Positions 8,620 to 18,515 of a stretch of 64,000 bases of DNA are shown piece after piece. Where the stretch lies: the IMG/VR virus record IMGVR_UViG_3300035670_000085, positions 1 to 64,000 of that record; one strand, 5' to 3'. The first letter of the stretch is position 1. Each line of letters opens with the position of its first letter. This DNA comes from a virus. The notes beneath the pieces are model-generated. The model did no database searches and was not told the origin of the DNA. It was given only the letters and a program-made list of their open reading frames with translations. The position numbers were made by a program, and so were the translations under genes.

Positions 8620-10541
8620 AAATTAATTATTTAAAAATACAAAATTTTAAAAATATCTCTGACATTGAAATAAATAATTTCAGAGATATAAATATTGTAA
8701 CTGGAAATAATGGAGAAGGAAAGAGTTCTACTCTACAAGCCATAATCTATCTCCTCACTGATTCTTTATCTGACAAAATTGAAGAATTTGTTAAGTGGGG
8801 AGAAGATTCTTTTTTATTACATACTTTATTTAATCATGCTGGACAAGAATATGATTATGAAATAATTGGAAGTAAAAAAGGAACAAAAAGAACTTTATAT
8901 GTGAATGGTAAAGATAATGTTTATTTGAATTCCGATGCTACTAAAAAATTAGCAGAAATTATAAATCCTTTACTCACTTTATACTCTGCTATTTCTGAAC
9001 AAAGAAATGTTGATAGACTTTTATTTGAAAAGCAAGCAGATCAATTAGAAAAGCTGAAAAAGTTATTTGGTATTGAAAAGCTTAAAGATATTGTTGAAGA
9101 TATAAAATCTGATATTAAATTAAATGATACAAAACTTATTGAGCTAGAAACAGAAGTTAAAGTATTAGAAAATAGAAAATATCATTTTATCGATGAACCG
9201 GATGAAAGTGAAATTGAAAAAATTAAACAGGATAATAAAAACTTAGTCCTACTCGAATTACCAGAGTACGATGATTCAAAATTATCTGAATTACAAAAAG
9301 AATGTAATGATTTAGAAAAAAAGGAAATTGTTTTAAGAAATTCTATAAAACAATATGAACAAAATTTTAATATTCTTGGAACTTTGGAAGCTAAAAAACT
9401 TATAAAAAATAAGGAAAATGAAAAACTTGTTATAAAAAGACTTCCTCGTGGAGAAGAAATAACAGAAGAATCTTTAAAGAAATTGCAAGACGATTTAAAT
9501 AGAATCAATGTTGACTTGTTGCAATACAATAAAAAATACTCATTGTGTCTGTCTGGTAAATGTCCAGAATGTGAACAAGAATATCATGCAGATATAACAC
9601 AAATAGAAAAAAATATTATTCAATTAAAGTCTGATAAGGCAGAAACTACTTTAGTATTAGAAGCGGAAACACAAAGAAGAAAAGAAATTGAACAGATAAA
9701 AAAAGATAATGAAAAAATTCAATTTCAAAAAAATCGAATAGAAAAAGAAATACAAGAAATTGATAAAGAAATAGAAAATATAAGCAAAACTATTGCTAAA
9801 CCAGAAGGAAATTGTAATGAATTAGATGAACAATTAATGAATATAAATATAGAAATTGAACATCAAAAAAGATTAAAAATAATTTATGATCAGACAATAA
9901 AAAGAAATGAAACAGCCCTCAAATTAAAACAAGAGAATGAAAATAAAATTTTAGTTATTCAAACTCAAATTGAATCTGCTAAAAAACAAAATGAACTGAT
10001 ACGTCAAGAGATGAATAGTGATAGAAGTAAAATTCAAAAATTACAAGAAAATGTTGATAATTTAAAACTTGAAAACCGCCAACTAGATTCTGTTAAAAAA
10101 ATTATTGATAAAGAATTTTCAGCATGGATTATTTCAAATGGAATTGATTTTATTAAATCTGAGATGAATAAATTTTTTACTAAGACTTATAACAAAGGAC
10201 TTATTGTTGATATTATTCAAGATAAAAAAGGCATTGAGTTTTTATATGGTGAAAATAAAGAATCATTGAGAACCATCAATATGGCTTCTGGATTTGAAAA
10301 AGCTATTCTTGCTATGAGTTTCAGATATGCTCTATGTGGAATGCAGAATCTTGGTATTATGATTCTTGATGAAATAGACTCTGATGCAAGTGATGAAAAT
10401 TCGATAAAGCTATTTAAAATGCTTTTAACAAATAAAGAAATTCAATTCTTTATAGTTACTCATAATTTACAAGCAGTTGATATTATGGAACAGGAATATA
10501 ATGCTAAAGTTTTTGAAATCAATAAAGGAGTGTTGAAATGA
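8616..10541 (+). CDS. SbcC/Rad50-like recombination ATPase (T4 gp46 type)
   Basis: 641 aa. The N-terminal ATPase half has IVTGNNGEGKSS (Walker A) near residue 30. Long coiled-coil arms flank a zinc hook at about residue 317 (SGKCPECEQEY). The C-terminal half has a signature-like MASGFEKAILAMSFR and Walker B GIMILDEIDSDAS. It should work with an Mre11/gp47 nuclease to resect DNA ends for recombination-dependent replication. No gp47-like gene is adjacent, unlike T4 where 47 and 46 are neighbours, so the partner is probably encoded outside this window. Overlaps both neighbours by 4 bases. Confidence 0.85.
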   Translation: MKINYLKIQNFKNISDIEINNFRDINIVTGNNGEGKSSTLQAIIYLLTDSLSDKIEEFVKWGEDSFLLHTLFNHAGQEYDYEIIGSKKGTKRTLYVNGKDNVYLNSDATKKLAEIINPLLTLYSAISEQRNVDRLLFEKQADQLEKLKKLFGIEKLKDIVEDIKSDIKLNDTKLIELETEVKVLENRKYHFIDEPDESEIEKIKQDNKNLVLLELPEYDDSKLSELQKECNDLEKKEIVLRNSIKQYEQNFNILGTLEAKKLIKNKENEKLVIKRLPRGEEITEESLKKLQDDLNRINVDLLQYNKKYSLCLSGKCPECEQEYHADITQIEKNIIQLKSDKAETTLVLEAETQRRKEIEQIKKDNEKIQFQKNRIEKEIQEIDKEIENISKTIAKPEGNCNELDEQLMNINIEIEHQKRLKIIYDQTIKRNETALKLKQENENKILVIQTQIESAKKQNELIRQEMNSDRSKIQKLQENVDNLKLENRQLDSVKKIIDKEFSAWIISNGIDFIKSEMNKFFTKTYNKGLIVDIIQDKKGIEFLYGENKESLRTINMASGFEKAILAMSFRYALCGMQNLGIMILDEIDSDASDENSIKLFKMLLTNKEIQFFIVTHNLQAVDIMEQEYNAKVFEINKGVLK

Positions 10542-10777
10542 GTATTGAAATCAATGATTTTGACCCGATACAAGAAAAACTTATTAGAAAAAGAGAACCA
10601 AAATTAAATAAATTATTAAACGATAAAAATATTTGTGCTATTGAAAAAGATATTTCTGGAAGATTTATTATTAAATATAATACCGGTCAGATATTTAAAT
10701 GTTCTGGTTCTTTACCTAATAGATGTATAAAAATGACATTTTGTAAAGAAATTATAAAAAAACGTAAATTATTTTAA
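10538..10777 (+). CDS. Small hypothetical protein
   Basis: 79 aa, basic at the C-terminus (KEIIKKRKLF), with the segment DISGRFIIKYNTGQIFKCSG suggesting a small beta-rich domain. It starts in a 4-base overlap with the gp46-like gene and is the last gene before a short AT-rich gap. Not recognised. Confidence 0.55.
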   Translation: MSIEINDFDPIQEKLIRKREPKLNKLLNDKNICAIEKDISGRFIIKYNTGQIFKCSGSLPNRCIKMTFCKEIIKKRKLF

Positions 10778-10823
10778 TTATTATTATATATTATAAATAT
10801 AAATACAACAGGAGATTTTAATT

Positions 10824-11945
10824 ATGCAATTTACGAAACAACAACTTTCTTTTCTAAAACTTTATTTGAATGTGTCTGATACAAAATCTTTTCTTGGTGA
10901 TAAAATAAATATTAAATGTATTAATGATAAGATTTATTTTTCTCTTTATGGAACTGATACTAAAGTCATTACTATGTTTGATAATGTAAATAAAGAAACT
11001 TTTGAAAATAGTTATTATGTATCGAAATTGGCAAATATCATCAATGCTTGTAAAGATAATGAGACTATAACTATTGAACAAGACTTGATTAAATTTGGAA
11101 AAAATGCAGAATATAAACTTGAATCAATAGAATGTAATATTGAAACGCCGCCAGATAAATACCTTGAAATTCTTAATAATGATTATGAAGCAAAATATAA
11201 TTTGACTGATATGAGTAGAATTTTTAAAAGTTTTATATCTAATACAAATGAAGATTATAAAATTATTTCATTACAAGATAATCATTTTGTAACATATAAT
11301 GATACTGTACTTGCAATATCAAAAACAAATAATGATATAAAAGAAACATTGTATTTCTCCCCGGTACTTCTAGCACTTGTAGACTATTTTACCAAAGAAG
11401 AAAAACTTAATTTTGATCAAAATTCATTTGAATTGAAAAAGTTGCAAGGTGGAGAATTTTATGGAGTTTCTTATGGTTCGATGAATATTTTTATTGAAAT
11501 TAAAAATTCAAAACTTCCATATGTATTCGATGAAGAAATTGTAACACGATATAACCATAAAACAAAAATAGCTATTAGAAATGAAGAATTTAAATCAGCA
11601 TTGAAGCGTATTGATTTTCTTACACGAGATAATATTGAAAATCGTGTTTATCTTGTTATAGATAAAAATACAGTAAAATTGGAATCAAGAGATTCTCAAA
11701 AAGGATATGAAATTGTTAATGCATATGTAGATAAAAAATTGATTGGTTTTACAACTATTCTTAATGCATCTTATTTGAATGCAATTGTTTCTTTTTTGAA
11801 AAATTTTAATGTGATAGACATTCATATTGAAAATTCAGAAGATCTTTCTGCAGTAAAAATTATTGGAAGAAAAGCAGATACTGATGAAGTAAGTGATTTT
11901 TATTTTGTTCATCAAGTATATGAAGATATTTCTTTTAAAGGATAA
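10824..11945 (+). CDS. DNA sliding clamp, bacterial beta (DnaN) type
   Basis: 373 aa, the usual length of the bacterial beta subunit and well above T4 gp45 (about 228 aa). Three similar segments can be traced; the third (about residues 250-365) has IAIRNEEFKSALKRIDFL, KLESRDSQKGYE and FTTILNASYLNAIVSFL, matching the order of beta-clamp domain 3. It should encircle DNA and tether the polymerase and, in T4-like phages, help late transcription. AGGAG precedes the ATG after an AT-rich gap with TATATTATAAATATA, a possible promoter. Identity is by size, domain pattern and context. Confidence 0.6.
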   Translation: MQFTKQQLSFLKLYLNVSDTKSFLGDKINIKCINDKIYFSLYGTDTKVITMFDNVNKETFENSYYVSKLANIINACKDNETITIEQDLIKFGKNAEYKLESIECNIETPPDKYLEILNNDYEAKYNLTDMSRIFKSFISNTNEDYKIISLQDNHFVTYNDTVLAISKTNNDIKETLYFSPVLLALVDYFTKEEKLNFDQNSFELKKLQGGEFYGVSYGSMNIFIEIKNSKLPYVFDEEIVTRYNHKTKIAIRNEEFKSALKRIDFLTRDNIENRVYLVIDKNTVKLESRDSQKGYEIVNAYVDKKLIGFTTILNASYLNAIVSFLKNFNVIDIHIENSEDLSAVKIIGRKADTDEVSDFYFVHQVYEDISFKG

Positions 11946-11951
11946 TATTAT

Positions 11952-12638
11952 ATGATTCAATTAAGACAACTTGAAGATAAATGTTTTATTCAGGAATTTG
12001 AATTAGAAAATAAATATTATCTTGAAACACTATTCAAGAAACTTAAAAATTTTCTAACTCATCTTCCTGTACCATATTCTATTGATTTTGATAAAGAAAA
12101 AAATATTTTTATTTTTAGAATTGGAGATAATAAAAAAGTTTTTGAAATAAATCAGAATATTTATTATACTGATTTTATTACCATGATAAAAAAATGGGTA
12201 ATTCAATTCTATCCACAATATTATATTGATGGTGAATATGGAATTATTTTGAAAATATTTTTTAAAACAAATGAATTTTTATTTTTCAATAACGGAACTA
12301 AAGAAATTCGATACGCAGGTAAAAGAAATTTTCTATTATCTTTATCGGACTTTCTTAAAAAAATAAGACATATTGAAGATAAGACAGAATTAAAAACTTT
12401 TATATTAGAAAACAGCACCTTAATTGAAACAATCGACTCTAAAACACAAGAGGTTTATATTGGATATGGTTGTCAAATGATGAAGAACTTTTTTATCATT
12501 AACTTTGAAGAATTAAAAAATTATCCTGTTAAAAAAATTGGTGAGGATTATAAGATTGGAAAATATAATATTCGTTTCTGTGATAAATTGTCTGAAATAG
12601 AATGTATAGAGTATTTTTTGAATAGAAAAAACAATTAA
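11952..12638 (+). CDS. Hypothetical protein between clamp and helicase
   Basis: 228 aa, not recognised. Rich in Phe, Ile, Tyr and Lys, with alternating hydrophobic strands; no signal peptide and no clear catalytic motif. It starts 6 bases after the clamp gene and ends 10 bases before the SNF2-type helicase, so it is co-expressed with replication genes and could be an accessory factor. Confidence 0.55.
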   Translation: MIQLRQLEDKCFIQEFELENKYYLETLFKKLKNFLTHLPVPYSIDFDKEKNIFIFRIGDNKKVFEINQNIYYTDFITMIKKWVIQFYPQYYIDGEYGIILKIFFKTNEFLFFNNGTKEIRYAGKRNFLLSLSDFLKKIRHIEDKTELKTFILENSTLIETIDSKTQEVYIGYGCQMMKNFFIINFEELKNYPVKKIGEDYKIGKYNIRFCDKLSEIECIEYFLNRKNN

Positions 12639-12648
12639 GGAGAACCTT

Positions 12649-14499
12649 GTGTTCTTTATAGATTATAATGACACAACAGAAAAATTTAATTTATTTTTTC
12701 AAGATATATCAAAAGAGAATTTTGAATACCATGTAAATTTGCTTAAATCTTGGTATATGAAGTGGAATATATCAGGCAAAGTTTGGGAATATGAACTAAC
12801 TGAAGCAGATGAATATCAAATATGGTTTAATAAATATAATATCGAAACTACTTATAGCCAAAAAGCAATAGATAAAGTTAATGAAATAAAACAATCTTAT
12901 CACCAGTCAGAATTAATTATAAATAGAAAGTTAAAATTAGATGAATCCATTTTAACTTCCTCAACAAATCTTTTCACTTTTCAAAAAGAAGACATTCAAT
13001 ATTGTTTATATAGAAATAGAGTGTGGAACTGTAATCCTCCTGGACTTGGAAAAAGTGGTGAAACAATTATTTATTTTTCTACACTATATAATCTAGGCGT
13101 AATTGATAAAATTTTAATTATACCTCCCCCCGGGTTATCTTATCAATGGAAATATGAGATATTAAAATTTGTGAATCTTTTTAAAGAAGATAATATTTGC
13201 ATTATAACTAATGAAAATAAATTTGATGTTTTTAAAAATAATTTTGATAAAAAAATTATGATCTTATCAAATCATATTCTCTCTGATGCTATCATTTATT
13301 ATAAAAAAGATAAAAGTAAATCGAGAAGTAAAAAATGGGTTCGTTGGAATAAGTTTGTTGATATAAAGGAAGATTGGAATGCAAAGAATTTATTTTTAGT
13401 AGCAGATGAGAGTCATGCCTTTAAAAAAACTCAGTCTATTAAAACAAAAGCATTGAAATCACACATCAATGCTTTCTCATATAGATGTTTTTGCACTGCA
13501 ACCCCATTTATAAATAAATTTGAAGATATTTATTCAAATGCAACTTTATTAGATAGAAGTAGTATTCCTATGTCTGAAAATGCTTTTCGTTTGTGGATAT
13601 CTGATGAAGTTATCATACAAAAAGATAAAAAAAATAAATATATTCCAATAGCCTATAATCCAACCAATGTAAAAATTCTTTTAGAGAATTTAAAAAATAC
13701 TTTTTTTCTTAAACGAAACAAAGAAGATATTTTTGAAATGAAAACAAAGTTATTTGCTGAACCAATTTATTTAAATATGACTCTCTTACAAAAAGAATTA
13801 TATTATGAAATTATTAAAGAAGAATTACAGAAACTTGAACAAGAATATGATAAAATAACGTGGAAACTTGTTCTCAATAAAGCACACATTTTATATTCTG
13901 TTATTGATTGCCCTGAAGTTTTAAAACAAAATACATACAATAATGAAAAAATAAATAAAATATTAAATGCATGGTCGAGAGAAAAAGATCCTAAATTACA
14001 AATGCTTGATTATAAAATAGAGGATTATATTGAAAATAATGATGAAAAAGTAATTATTTTTTGTCAGCATCCCTTTAATTTAGATTTATTTGCTGAAAGA
14101 TATAAAAAATATAATCCAATAGTTATACATGGTTCTACGGAAAAAGGGGATAGAGAGTTTTTACGTGAACAAAAAAGAATAAAATTCAATACAGATAAAG
14201 AATGTAAATTAGCACTATTAAGTTTTATGACATCAAGTGCTGGTGGTAATTGGAATGAACAATGCCACAGAATTATCTATTATTCTATTCATAATGATGC
14301 TACAAATGATGAACAAGGATTATACCGTACACATAGAATTAATAGCACTACTGATTCTTTTCTGGAAATTTTCACATACCCTGAAACAGTCGATAAGATA
14401 AGATATGAACGGTCAATGAATAGAATGGATTTGAATGATAAACTTGGAAAAGAAATATCAGATGAAGAATTGAAAAATTTATTAAGAGGAATAATATGA
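12649..14499 (+). CDS. SNF2/UvsW-like superfamily 2 helicase
   Basis: 616 aa, GTG start with AAGGAG upstream. Motif I is CNPPGLGKSGE (near 133), motif Ia LIIPPPGLSYQW, motif II VADESHAF (DESH box), motif III FCTATPF. The second RecA domain has KVIIFCQHPFN, IVIHGST, SSAGGNWNEQ and a final arginine-finger-like EQGLYRTHRI. This order matches SNF2-type DNA translocases. In T4-like phages UvsW-type enzymes remodel forks and recombination intermediates, which fits the neighbouring RecA and gp46-like genes. The usual DEAH is DESH here, as in many phage SNF2 proteins. Overlaps the next gene by 4 bases. Confidence 0.8.
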   Translation: MFFIDYNDTTEKFNLFFQDISKENFEYHVNLLKSWYMKWNISGKVWEYELTEADEYQIWFNKYNIETTYSQKAIDKVNEIKQSYHQSELIINRKLKLDESILTSSTNLFTFQKEDIQYCLYRNRVWNCNPPGLGKSGETIIYFSTLYNLGVIDKILIIPPPGLSYQWKYEILKFVNLFKEDNICIITNENKFDVFKNNFDKKIMILSNHILSDAIIYYKKDKSKSRSKKWVRWNKFVDIKEDWNAKNLFLVADESHAFKKTQSIKTKALKSHINAFSYRCFCTATPFINKFEDIYSNATLLDRSSIPMSENAFRLWISDEVIIQKDKKNKYIPIAYNPTNVKILLENLKNTFFLKRNKEDIFEMKTKLFAEPIYLNMTLLQKELYYEIIKEELQKLEQEYDKITWKLVLNKAHILYSVIDCPEVLKQNTYNNEKINKILNAWSREKDPKLQMLDYKIEDYIENNDEKVIIFCQHPFNLDLFAERYKKYNPIVIHGSTEKGDREFLREQKRIKFNTDKECKLALLSFMTSSAGGNWNEQCHRIIYYSIHNDATNDEQGLYRTHRINSTTDSFLEIFTYPETVDKIRYERSMNRMDLNDKLGKEISDEELKNLLRGII

Positions 14500-14717
14500 A
14501 CATTTTTAGCATACTTGGAATTATCAGTAGTTTATCTGGATATTATTTTGTAAATAACAAAAAAATAACTGGTTATTATATCTGGCAAATAGGAAATATA
14601 TTTTGGCTTATACATTATTATCGAACTAGAGATATAGCTTCAATAATAGTTTTTGTATGTTATGTATTGATTACTTTTCATGGTATTTGGAAATGGAAAA
14701 AGGATGGTCTGAAATGA
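14496..14717 (+). CDS. Small multi-pass membrane protein, PnuC/SWEET-like pattern
   Basis: 73 aa with about three hydrophobic segments (IFSILGIISSLSGYYFV, IGNIFWLIHYY, ASIIVFVCYVLITFH) and a W-Q-I-G-N-I-F-W motif resembling small PnuC or SemiSWEET-type transporters. A transport role is only suggested. It overlaps the helicase and the DHH phosphoesterase by 4 bases on each side. Confidence 0.5.
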   Translation: MNIFSILGIISSLSGYYFVNNKKITGYYIWQIGNIFWLIHYYRTRDIASIIVFVCYVLITFHGIWKWKKDGLK

Positions 14718-15691
14718 TTTTAGAAAATTTAAAAAACAAAAAAATTTGGATGGCTAGCCATAATGACCTCGATGGAATAATGAGTATTGTAGTTGGAAAA
14801 TATTATCTTGAATCACTGTGTAACTATTCTTATCAAGTGTTTTCTGATAAGGATTTTAATGATTTAGATTGGGAACCAATTGAAGAAGCAGATATAGTTA
14901 TTTTTACTGATTTAGCTCCAACAGAAGAACTATGTTTACGATTACAAGAATTAAAAAAAGAAGTTATGATATTTGACCATCATGCAACAAGTAATAAATA
15001 TTTACAAGACTTTAAAGGACAATATCATTTTGATTTGACGAGATGTGGAACTAAGATATTTTATGATTGTCTTTCAGAAGGATTAAGAAAAAATAGAGTA
15101 CTTGATAGAATGGTAGAATTGACAAATATATATGATTTGTGGCAAGATGAGTCGCTACTATGGCAGGAAGCTAAAGATTTTAGCACTTCTCTCTACGCAC
15201 ACATCGATTGGAAACGTGTACTATATAGCGCTTTTCCTCCGACTGAAACAGAAAAGCATGAAAAATTTATTGGTGTTTCCTTAACAAAAATAGATAAAGC
15301 AAAAGAATTTTTCTTTACTAATTTTGAACTTCAAAAAATTCAAGAGGCAAAAGAAAAAGAAAAAGTTCACTATGAAGAATGTAAACAGAAAATTCAATTC
15401 AGAACTGATGATCAAGGAAATACATATGCATTTATTTCTGCAAGTGCAAAAGTAAGTAATATAGCTAATCGTTTTCTTAAAGAATATAAAGATAAAATAG
15501 ATTATATAGTAGTTTGGAATACATTTGAAAAAAATAGTCGACATATAAGCATTCGTTCTAATAATGGATTCGATACAACTCAAATATCCGAGATTTGGGG
15601 CGGAGGTGGTCATAAAGCAGCATCTGCATTTAATTTTCAAAATGAAGACGAGTTTAATGATTTTTTGTTAGGAAAAATTCATTTGTTGTAA
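14714..15691 (+). CDS. DHH-family phosphoesterase (NrnA/RecJ type)
   Basis: 325 aa from ATG 14714, which forms an ATGA overlap with the preceding gene; an upstream in-frame ATG at 14657 lies inside that gene. N-terminal motifs are ASHNDLDG, IVIFTDLAP and MIFDHHATS (the DHH triad that binds two Mn ions). The C-terminal DHHA1 signature is WGGGGHKAASAF. The family hydrolyses short oligonucleotides, cyclic dinucleotides or ssDNA 5' ends; a nanoRNase or a signal-degrading role is possible. The operon position suggests nucleotide salvage or recombination. Confidence 0.8.
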   Translation: MILENLKNKKIWMASHNDLDGIMSIVVGKYYLESLCNYSYQVFSDKDFNDLDWEPIEEADIVIFTDLAPTEELCLRLQELKKEVMIFDHHATSNKYLQDFKGQYHFDLTRCGTKIFYDCLSEGLRKNRVLDRMVELTNIYDLWQDESLLWQEAKDFSTSLYAHIDWKRVLYSAFPPTETEKHEKFIGVSLTKIDKAKEFFFTNFELQKIQEAKEKEKVHYEECKQKIQFRTDDQGNTYAFISASAKVSNIANRFLKEYKDKIDYIVVWNTFEKNSRHISIRSNNGFDTTQISEIWGGGGHKAASAFNFQNEDEFNDFLLGKIHLL

Positions 15692-15733
15692 ATTATTTTC
15701 TTCTTTCCTATATATTATACATAGGAGCTTTTC

Positions 15734-16666
15734 ATGAAATATAAATATATACTTATTGATGCTACAAATTTGTTATGGCGTAGTTTATACTCGAACGTTA
15801 AAGAAATTCTTATAAATAAAGAAGTTATTTATACTGGTGGAATTGAGCAATTTATTAAACGACTCAATCAATTACTATTTGAATTTTCTTATACAGATTC
15901 TTCCATTACTTATCTTTTATTTGACAATCCTAAATCTGAATTAAATTTCAGGCAGATGATTGATGAAGAATATAAACACGCTCGTCTTGCTAAAAAACCA
16001 GAAAAACAAATTTATAATACAATGAATTTGTTAATGGAAATTCTCAAAAACTATTCAGATAATTTTCGTATTGCAAATATGGAAAAATTAGAAGCTGATG
16101 ATTTAACTAAACCCATCATCGAATCATTAACACTAGATGATTTTAATAAAGCTTTGGTTATATCAGCAGACATGGATTGGTCAAGAAACATTGATAAAAA
16201 CATTCATTGGTATAATTATGTAGATATTATTGATGAAATTAAATTCAAAGAACACTATGGATTTAGTCCTATAGGAAACAAAGTAAAAATGTATAAAGCT
16301 TTACATGGAGATACTTCAGATAGTATTCCAAATGCAGTACCATATTTGGATAAAAATATCATGCTTCATATTATAGAAAATTTTGATGATCCGACTATTT
16401 TGTTTAAAAATTTATGGAAACAAGAGTATTCTAAACACTGGAAAACAAAATTATTTGAAGCTGAAAGACAAATATTAACCAATTTTCAATTAGCTGATTT
16501 TGTTGACATTGAATGTAATATACAAGAGATTGTAAGGAAATGTACTAGGAATATTAAAGCCTTGAGGTTTTATTATAAGAATTTAAAAATTCCTTTTGAA
16601 AGCTTTATGGCAACAAAAGAAGAAACTAAAAAATCATTTTTAGGAATGAAAAAGGGGTACAGATAA
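15734..16666 (+). CDS. 5'-3' exonuclease / flap nuclease (T4 RNase H-like)
   Basis: 310 aa. PIN/FEN-type motifs are YILIDATNLLWR at the N-terminus (first Asp), EADDL near 122, ISADMDWSR near 140 and GDTSDSIPN near 195, the last preceding the helix-hairpin-helix region. Such enzymes remove RNA primers and flaps on the lagging strand. The gene has its own GGAG after a short AT-rich gap (TATATATTATACATAGGAG), so a separate promoter is possible. It ends in an overlap with the next small gene. Confidence 0.8.
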   Translation: MKYKYILIDATNLLWRSLYSNVKEILINKEVIYTGGIEQFIKRLNQLLFEFSYTDSSITYLLFDNPKSELNFRQMIDEEYKHARLAKKPEKQIYNTMNLLMEILKNYSDNFRIANMEKLEADDLTKPIIESLTLDDFNKALVISADMDWSRNIDKNIHWYNYVDIIDEIKFKEHYGFSPIGNKVKMYKALHGDTSDSIPNAVPYLDKNIMLHIIENFDDPTILFKNLWKQEYSKHWKTKLFEAERQILTNFQLADFVDIECNIQEIVRKCTRNIKALRFYYKNLKIPFESFMATKEETKKSFLGMKKGYR

Positions 16667-16875
16667 TGTTTAAAATTATTTTTTATGTTATTGCACGTAT
16701 TAAAATTGTGTACAGACATAGACATAAATATTTATGCCGTAAATGGAAACGATGTGTGGTTTTATCATGGAATCAAGAATACGTTTTATGTGATAATAAA
16801 AAATGTACATTAACTTCTTTCAATGGATTAACAAGAGCATATAAAAAAACTTTAGAGAAGGATACAAATGACTGA
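16666..16875 (+). CDS. Small basic hypothetical protein
   Basis: 69 aa, rich in Arg, Lys, His and Cys (RHRHKYLCRKWKR, LCDNKKC), possibly a small zinc or nucleic-acid binding protein. It starts on the last base of the flap nuclease stop and ends 8 bases inside the DnaB-type helicase. Not recognised. Confidence 0.5.
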   Translation: MFKIIFYVIARIKIVYRHRHKYLCRKWKRCVVLSWNQEYVLCDNKKCTLTSFNGLTRAYKKTLEKDTND

Positions 16876-18304
16876 GAATAAGCCATTACAAGTTAAAGAC
16901 CATTTTATAGAAAACTCTCAAAAGTTTATAGCATATCTGTGGAAAAAAGATGCTACCGATTGTGTTTTAATTAAACCAGAGTATATTCTTAATTCAAGAT
17001 TAAGAAAAATTTATATAGCTATTAGTAATCTTGCTGAACAAAATATTCCTATCGAAATAGATATTTTATTAGATGAGTGTAAACGAATTGATAGTACAAT
17101 TGAATATAAAGAATTAAAATTACTTTATGATTCTTTTGATGATTTTACAAATATTGATGTTGTTGTAAAAAGACTTCATCAAGATTATTTAAAACAGAAA
17201 AATTTAAAAACAATAACTGGAGACTTATTTGTAAATCTTGACTCTAATAGTGATCTTGATTTAAATAAAACAAAAAAATTATTAGATGATTTACAATTAA
17301 CAATACTTGAACTAGAAGGTAATGAAAATGATCTATTGTCTTTTGATAATATTTTTAATACATATAAACAAAAATTATTAGAGAGATGGGAAGGAAAAGA
17401 AAAACGTAGTATTGGTATTCCAGAATTGGATAAACATTTGACTTATGCAGGTGAACCGGGTTCTATGATGTCTATCGTTGCTCAATCTGGAGCTGGTAAA
17501 ACGACAGTATTATTAAATAGTCTTATTCATAATTTACATAGAAATATATGTTGTATTTATTTTTCTCTTGATATGGGAACAACACCAATTTGTGATAGAT
17601 ATATTTGTATTAAAGGTAAAATATCAAATAAAGAATTATTTTCAGAACACGTTACCAGAGAACAAAAAGGAAAAATATTACGATATGCAAATGAATATAC
17701 GGAACTTAAAAATTATATACATTATCCAGAAGATAAAAGCTTAACTCTCGATAAATTAGATACATTTTTATATAAAGCAAAGCAACGATTTAAACAATTA
17801 GGTGTATTACCAGAAGATGAATATATAGTAATTTATATAGATACATTAGATTTAGTAGATGATTTTGCAGGAATGGATCCAGATAAAATGGAAAAGTCTA
17901 TAAATAAATTACATTTTATATTACGTAAGCATAAAGTATTTGCACTAACTGCTCTTCAATTAGGAGAAAATAAACTTCGTGGTGCTACAATGACTCCAGA
18001 AAAAATAGATAATTTACATTTTTCAGTTGAGGATATATTTGGTTCCTCCGCATTTAAAAAAAGAAATAGAGCTGTTATTGTAGCTCAAAGAAATGTAGCC
18101 ATGAAAAAAGCTTTATTTCCTACACATGCAGATAGAGAAATGTGGGATTTAGAAGAAGATATAATGAAATTATCTATTGTAAAACAAAATGATGGTCCTT
18201 CTGGAGTAACAGTCAATTTTATATTTGATGCAGAAACATATAGAATTCGACCAAAAATGAAAGAAGAAGATTTTAATACTAATAATTATATTCAAGGAGA
18301 ATAA
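16868..18304 (+). CDS. Replicative DnaB-type helicase (T4 gp41 type)
   Basis: 478 aa. The N-terminal helical domain (about 1-150) is followed by a RecA-type ATPase with GEPGSMMSIVAQSGAGKTT (Walker A, near 205), CCIYFSLDMGT (H1a Glu replaced by Asp, as in gp41-like enzymes), Walker B VIYIDTLDLVD near 320, and a final AVIVAQRN and MKLSIVKQNDGPSG region. It should unwind DNA at the fork as a hexamer with a primase, perhaps the protein at 376. No loader was recognised in the window. Confidence 0.85.
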   Translation: MTENKPLQVKDHFIENSQKFIAYLWKKDATDCVLIKPEYILNSRLRKIYIAISNLAEQNIPIEIDILLDECKRIDSTIEYKELKLLYDSFDDFTNIDVVVKRLHQDYLKQKNLKTITGDLFVNLDSNSDLDLNKTKKLLDDLQLTILELEGNENDLLSFDNIFNTYKQKLLERWEGKEKRSIGIPELDKHLTYAGEPGSMMSIVAQSGAGKTTVLLNSLIHNLHRNICCIYFSLDMGTTPICDRYICIKGKISNKELFSEHVTREQKGKILRYANEYTELKNYIHYPEDKSLTLDKLDTFLYKAKQRFKQLGVLPEDEYIVIYIDTLDLVDDFAGMDPDKMEKSINKLHFILRKHKVFALTALQLGENKLRGATMTPEKIDNLHFSVEDIFGSSAFKKRNRAVIVAQRNVAMKKALFPTHADREMWDLEEDIMKLSIVKQNDGPSGVTVNFIFDAETYRIRPKMKEEDFNTNNYIQGE

Positions 18305-18306
18305 CT

Positions 18307-18486
18307 ATGTGGTTATCAATTAAGATTTTGTTTCGTTTAATTCAAGATGTTTATTATGATATTAAATTTGCATTGACTGATTTTTTTGGTCTTTGGTCTT
18401 GGGTATATGAAAGAGAAGAAAAGAAATATAAAAAATTAAAAGCATATTATAAAAAACATAATATTAATCCAGATAAAGATGATTAA
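18307..18486 (+). CDS. Small hypothetical protein, aromatic and basic
   Basis: 59 aa, beginning MWLSIKILFRLIQDVYYD and ending in a Lys-rich helix. It starts 2 bases after the helicase stop, inside the helicase's last ribosome-binding context (AAGGAGA). Amphipathic helices suggest peripheral membrane or protein binding. Not recognised. Confidence 0.5.
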   Translation: MWLSIKILFRLIQDVYYDIKFALTDFFGLWSWVYEREEKKYKKLKAYYKKHNINPDKDD

Positions 18487-18515
18487 TATTAAATATATTT
18501 AACGAGGACAATTTT

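Noticed and set aside
9182-9529. 115-codon minus-strand frame
   Set aside because: Antisense of the coiled coil of the gp46-like ATPase; no ribosome site, no homology-like motif.
15281-15640. 119-codon minus-strand frame rich in Phe, Ile and Cys
   Set aside because: Antisense of the DHH phosphoesterase C-terminus, whose GGGGH motif is clear on the plus strand.
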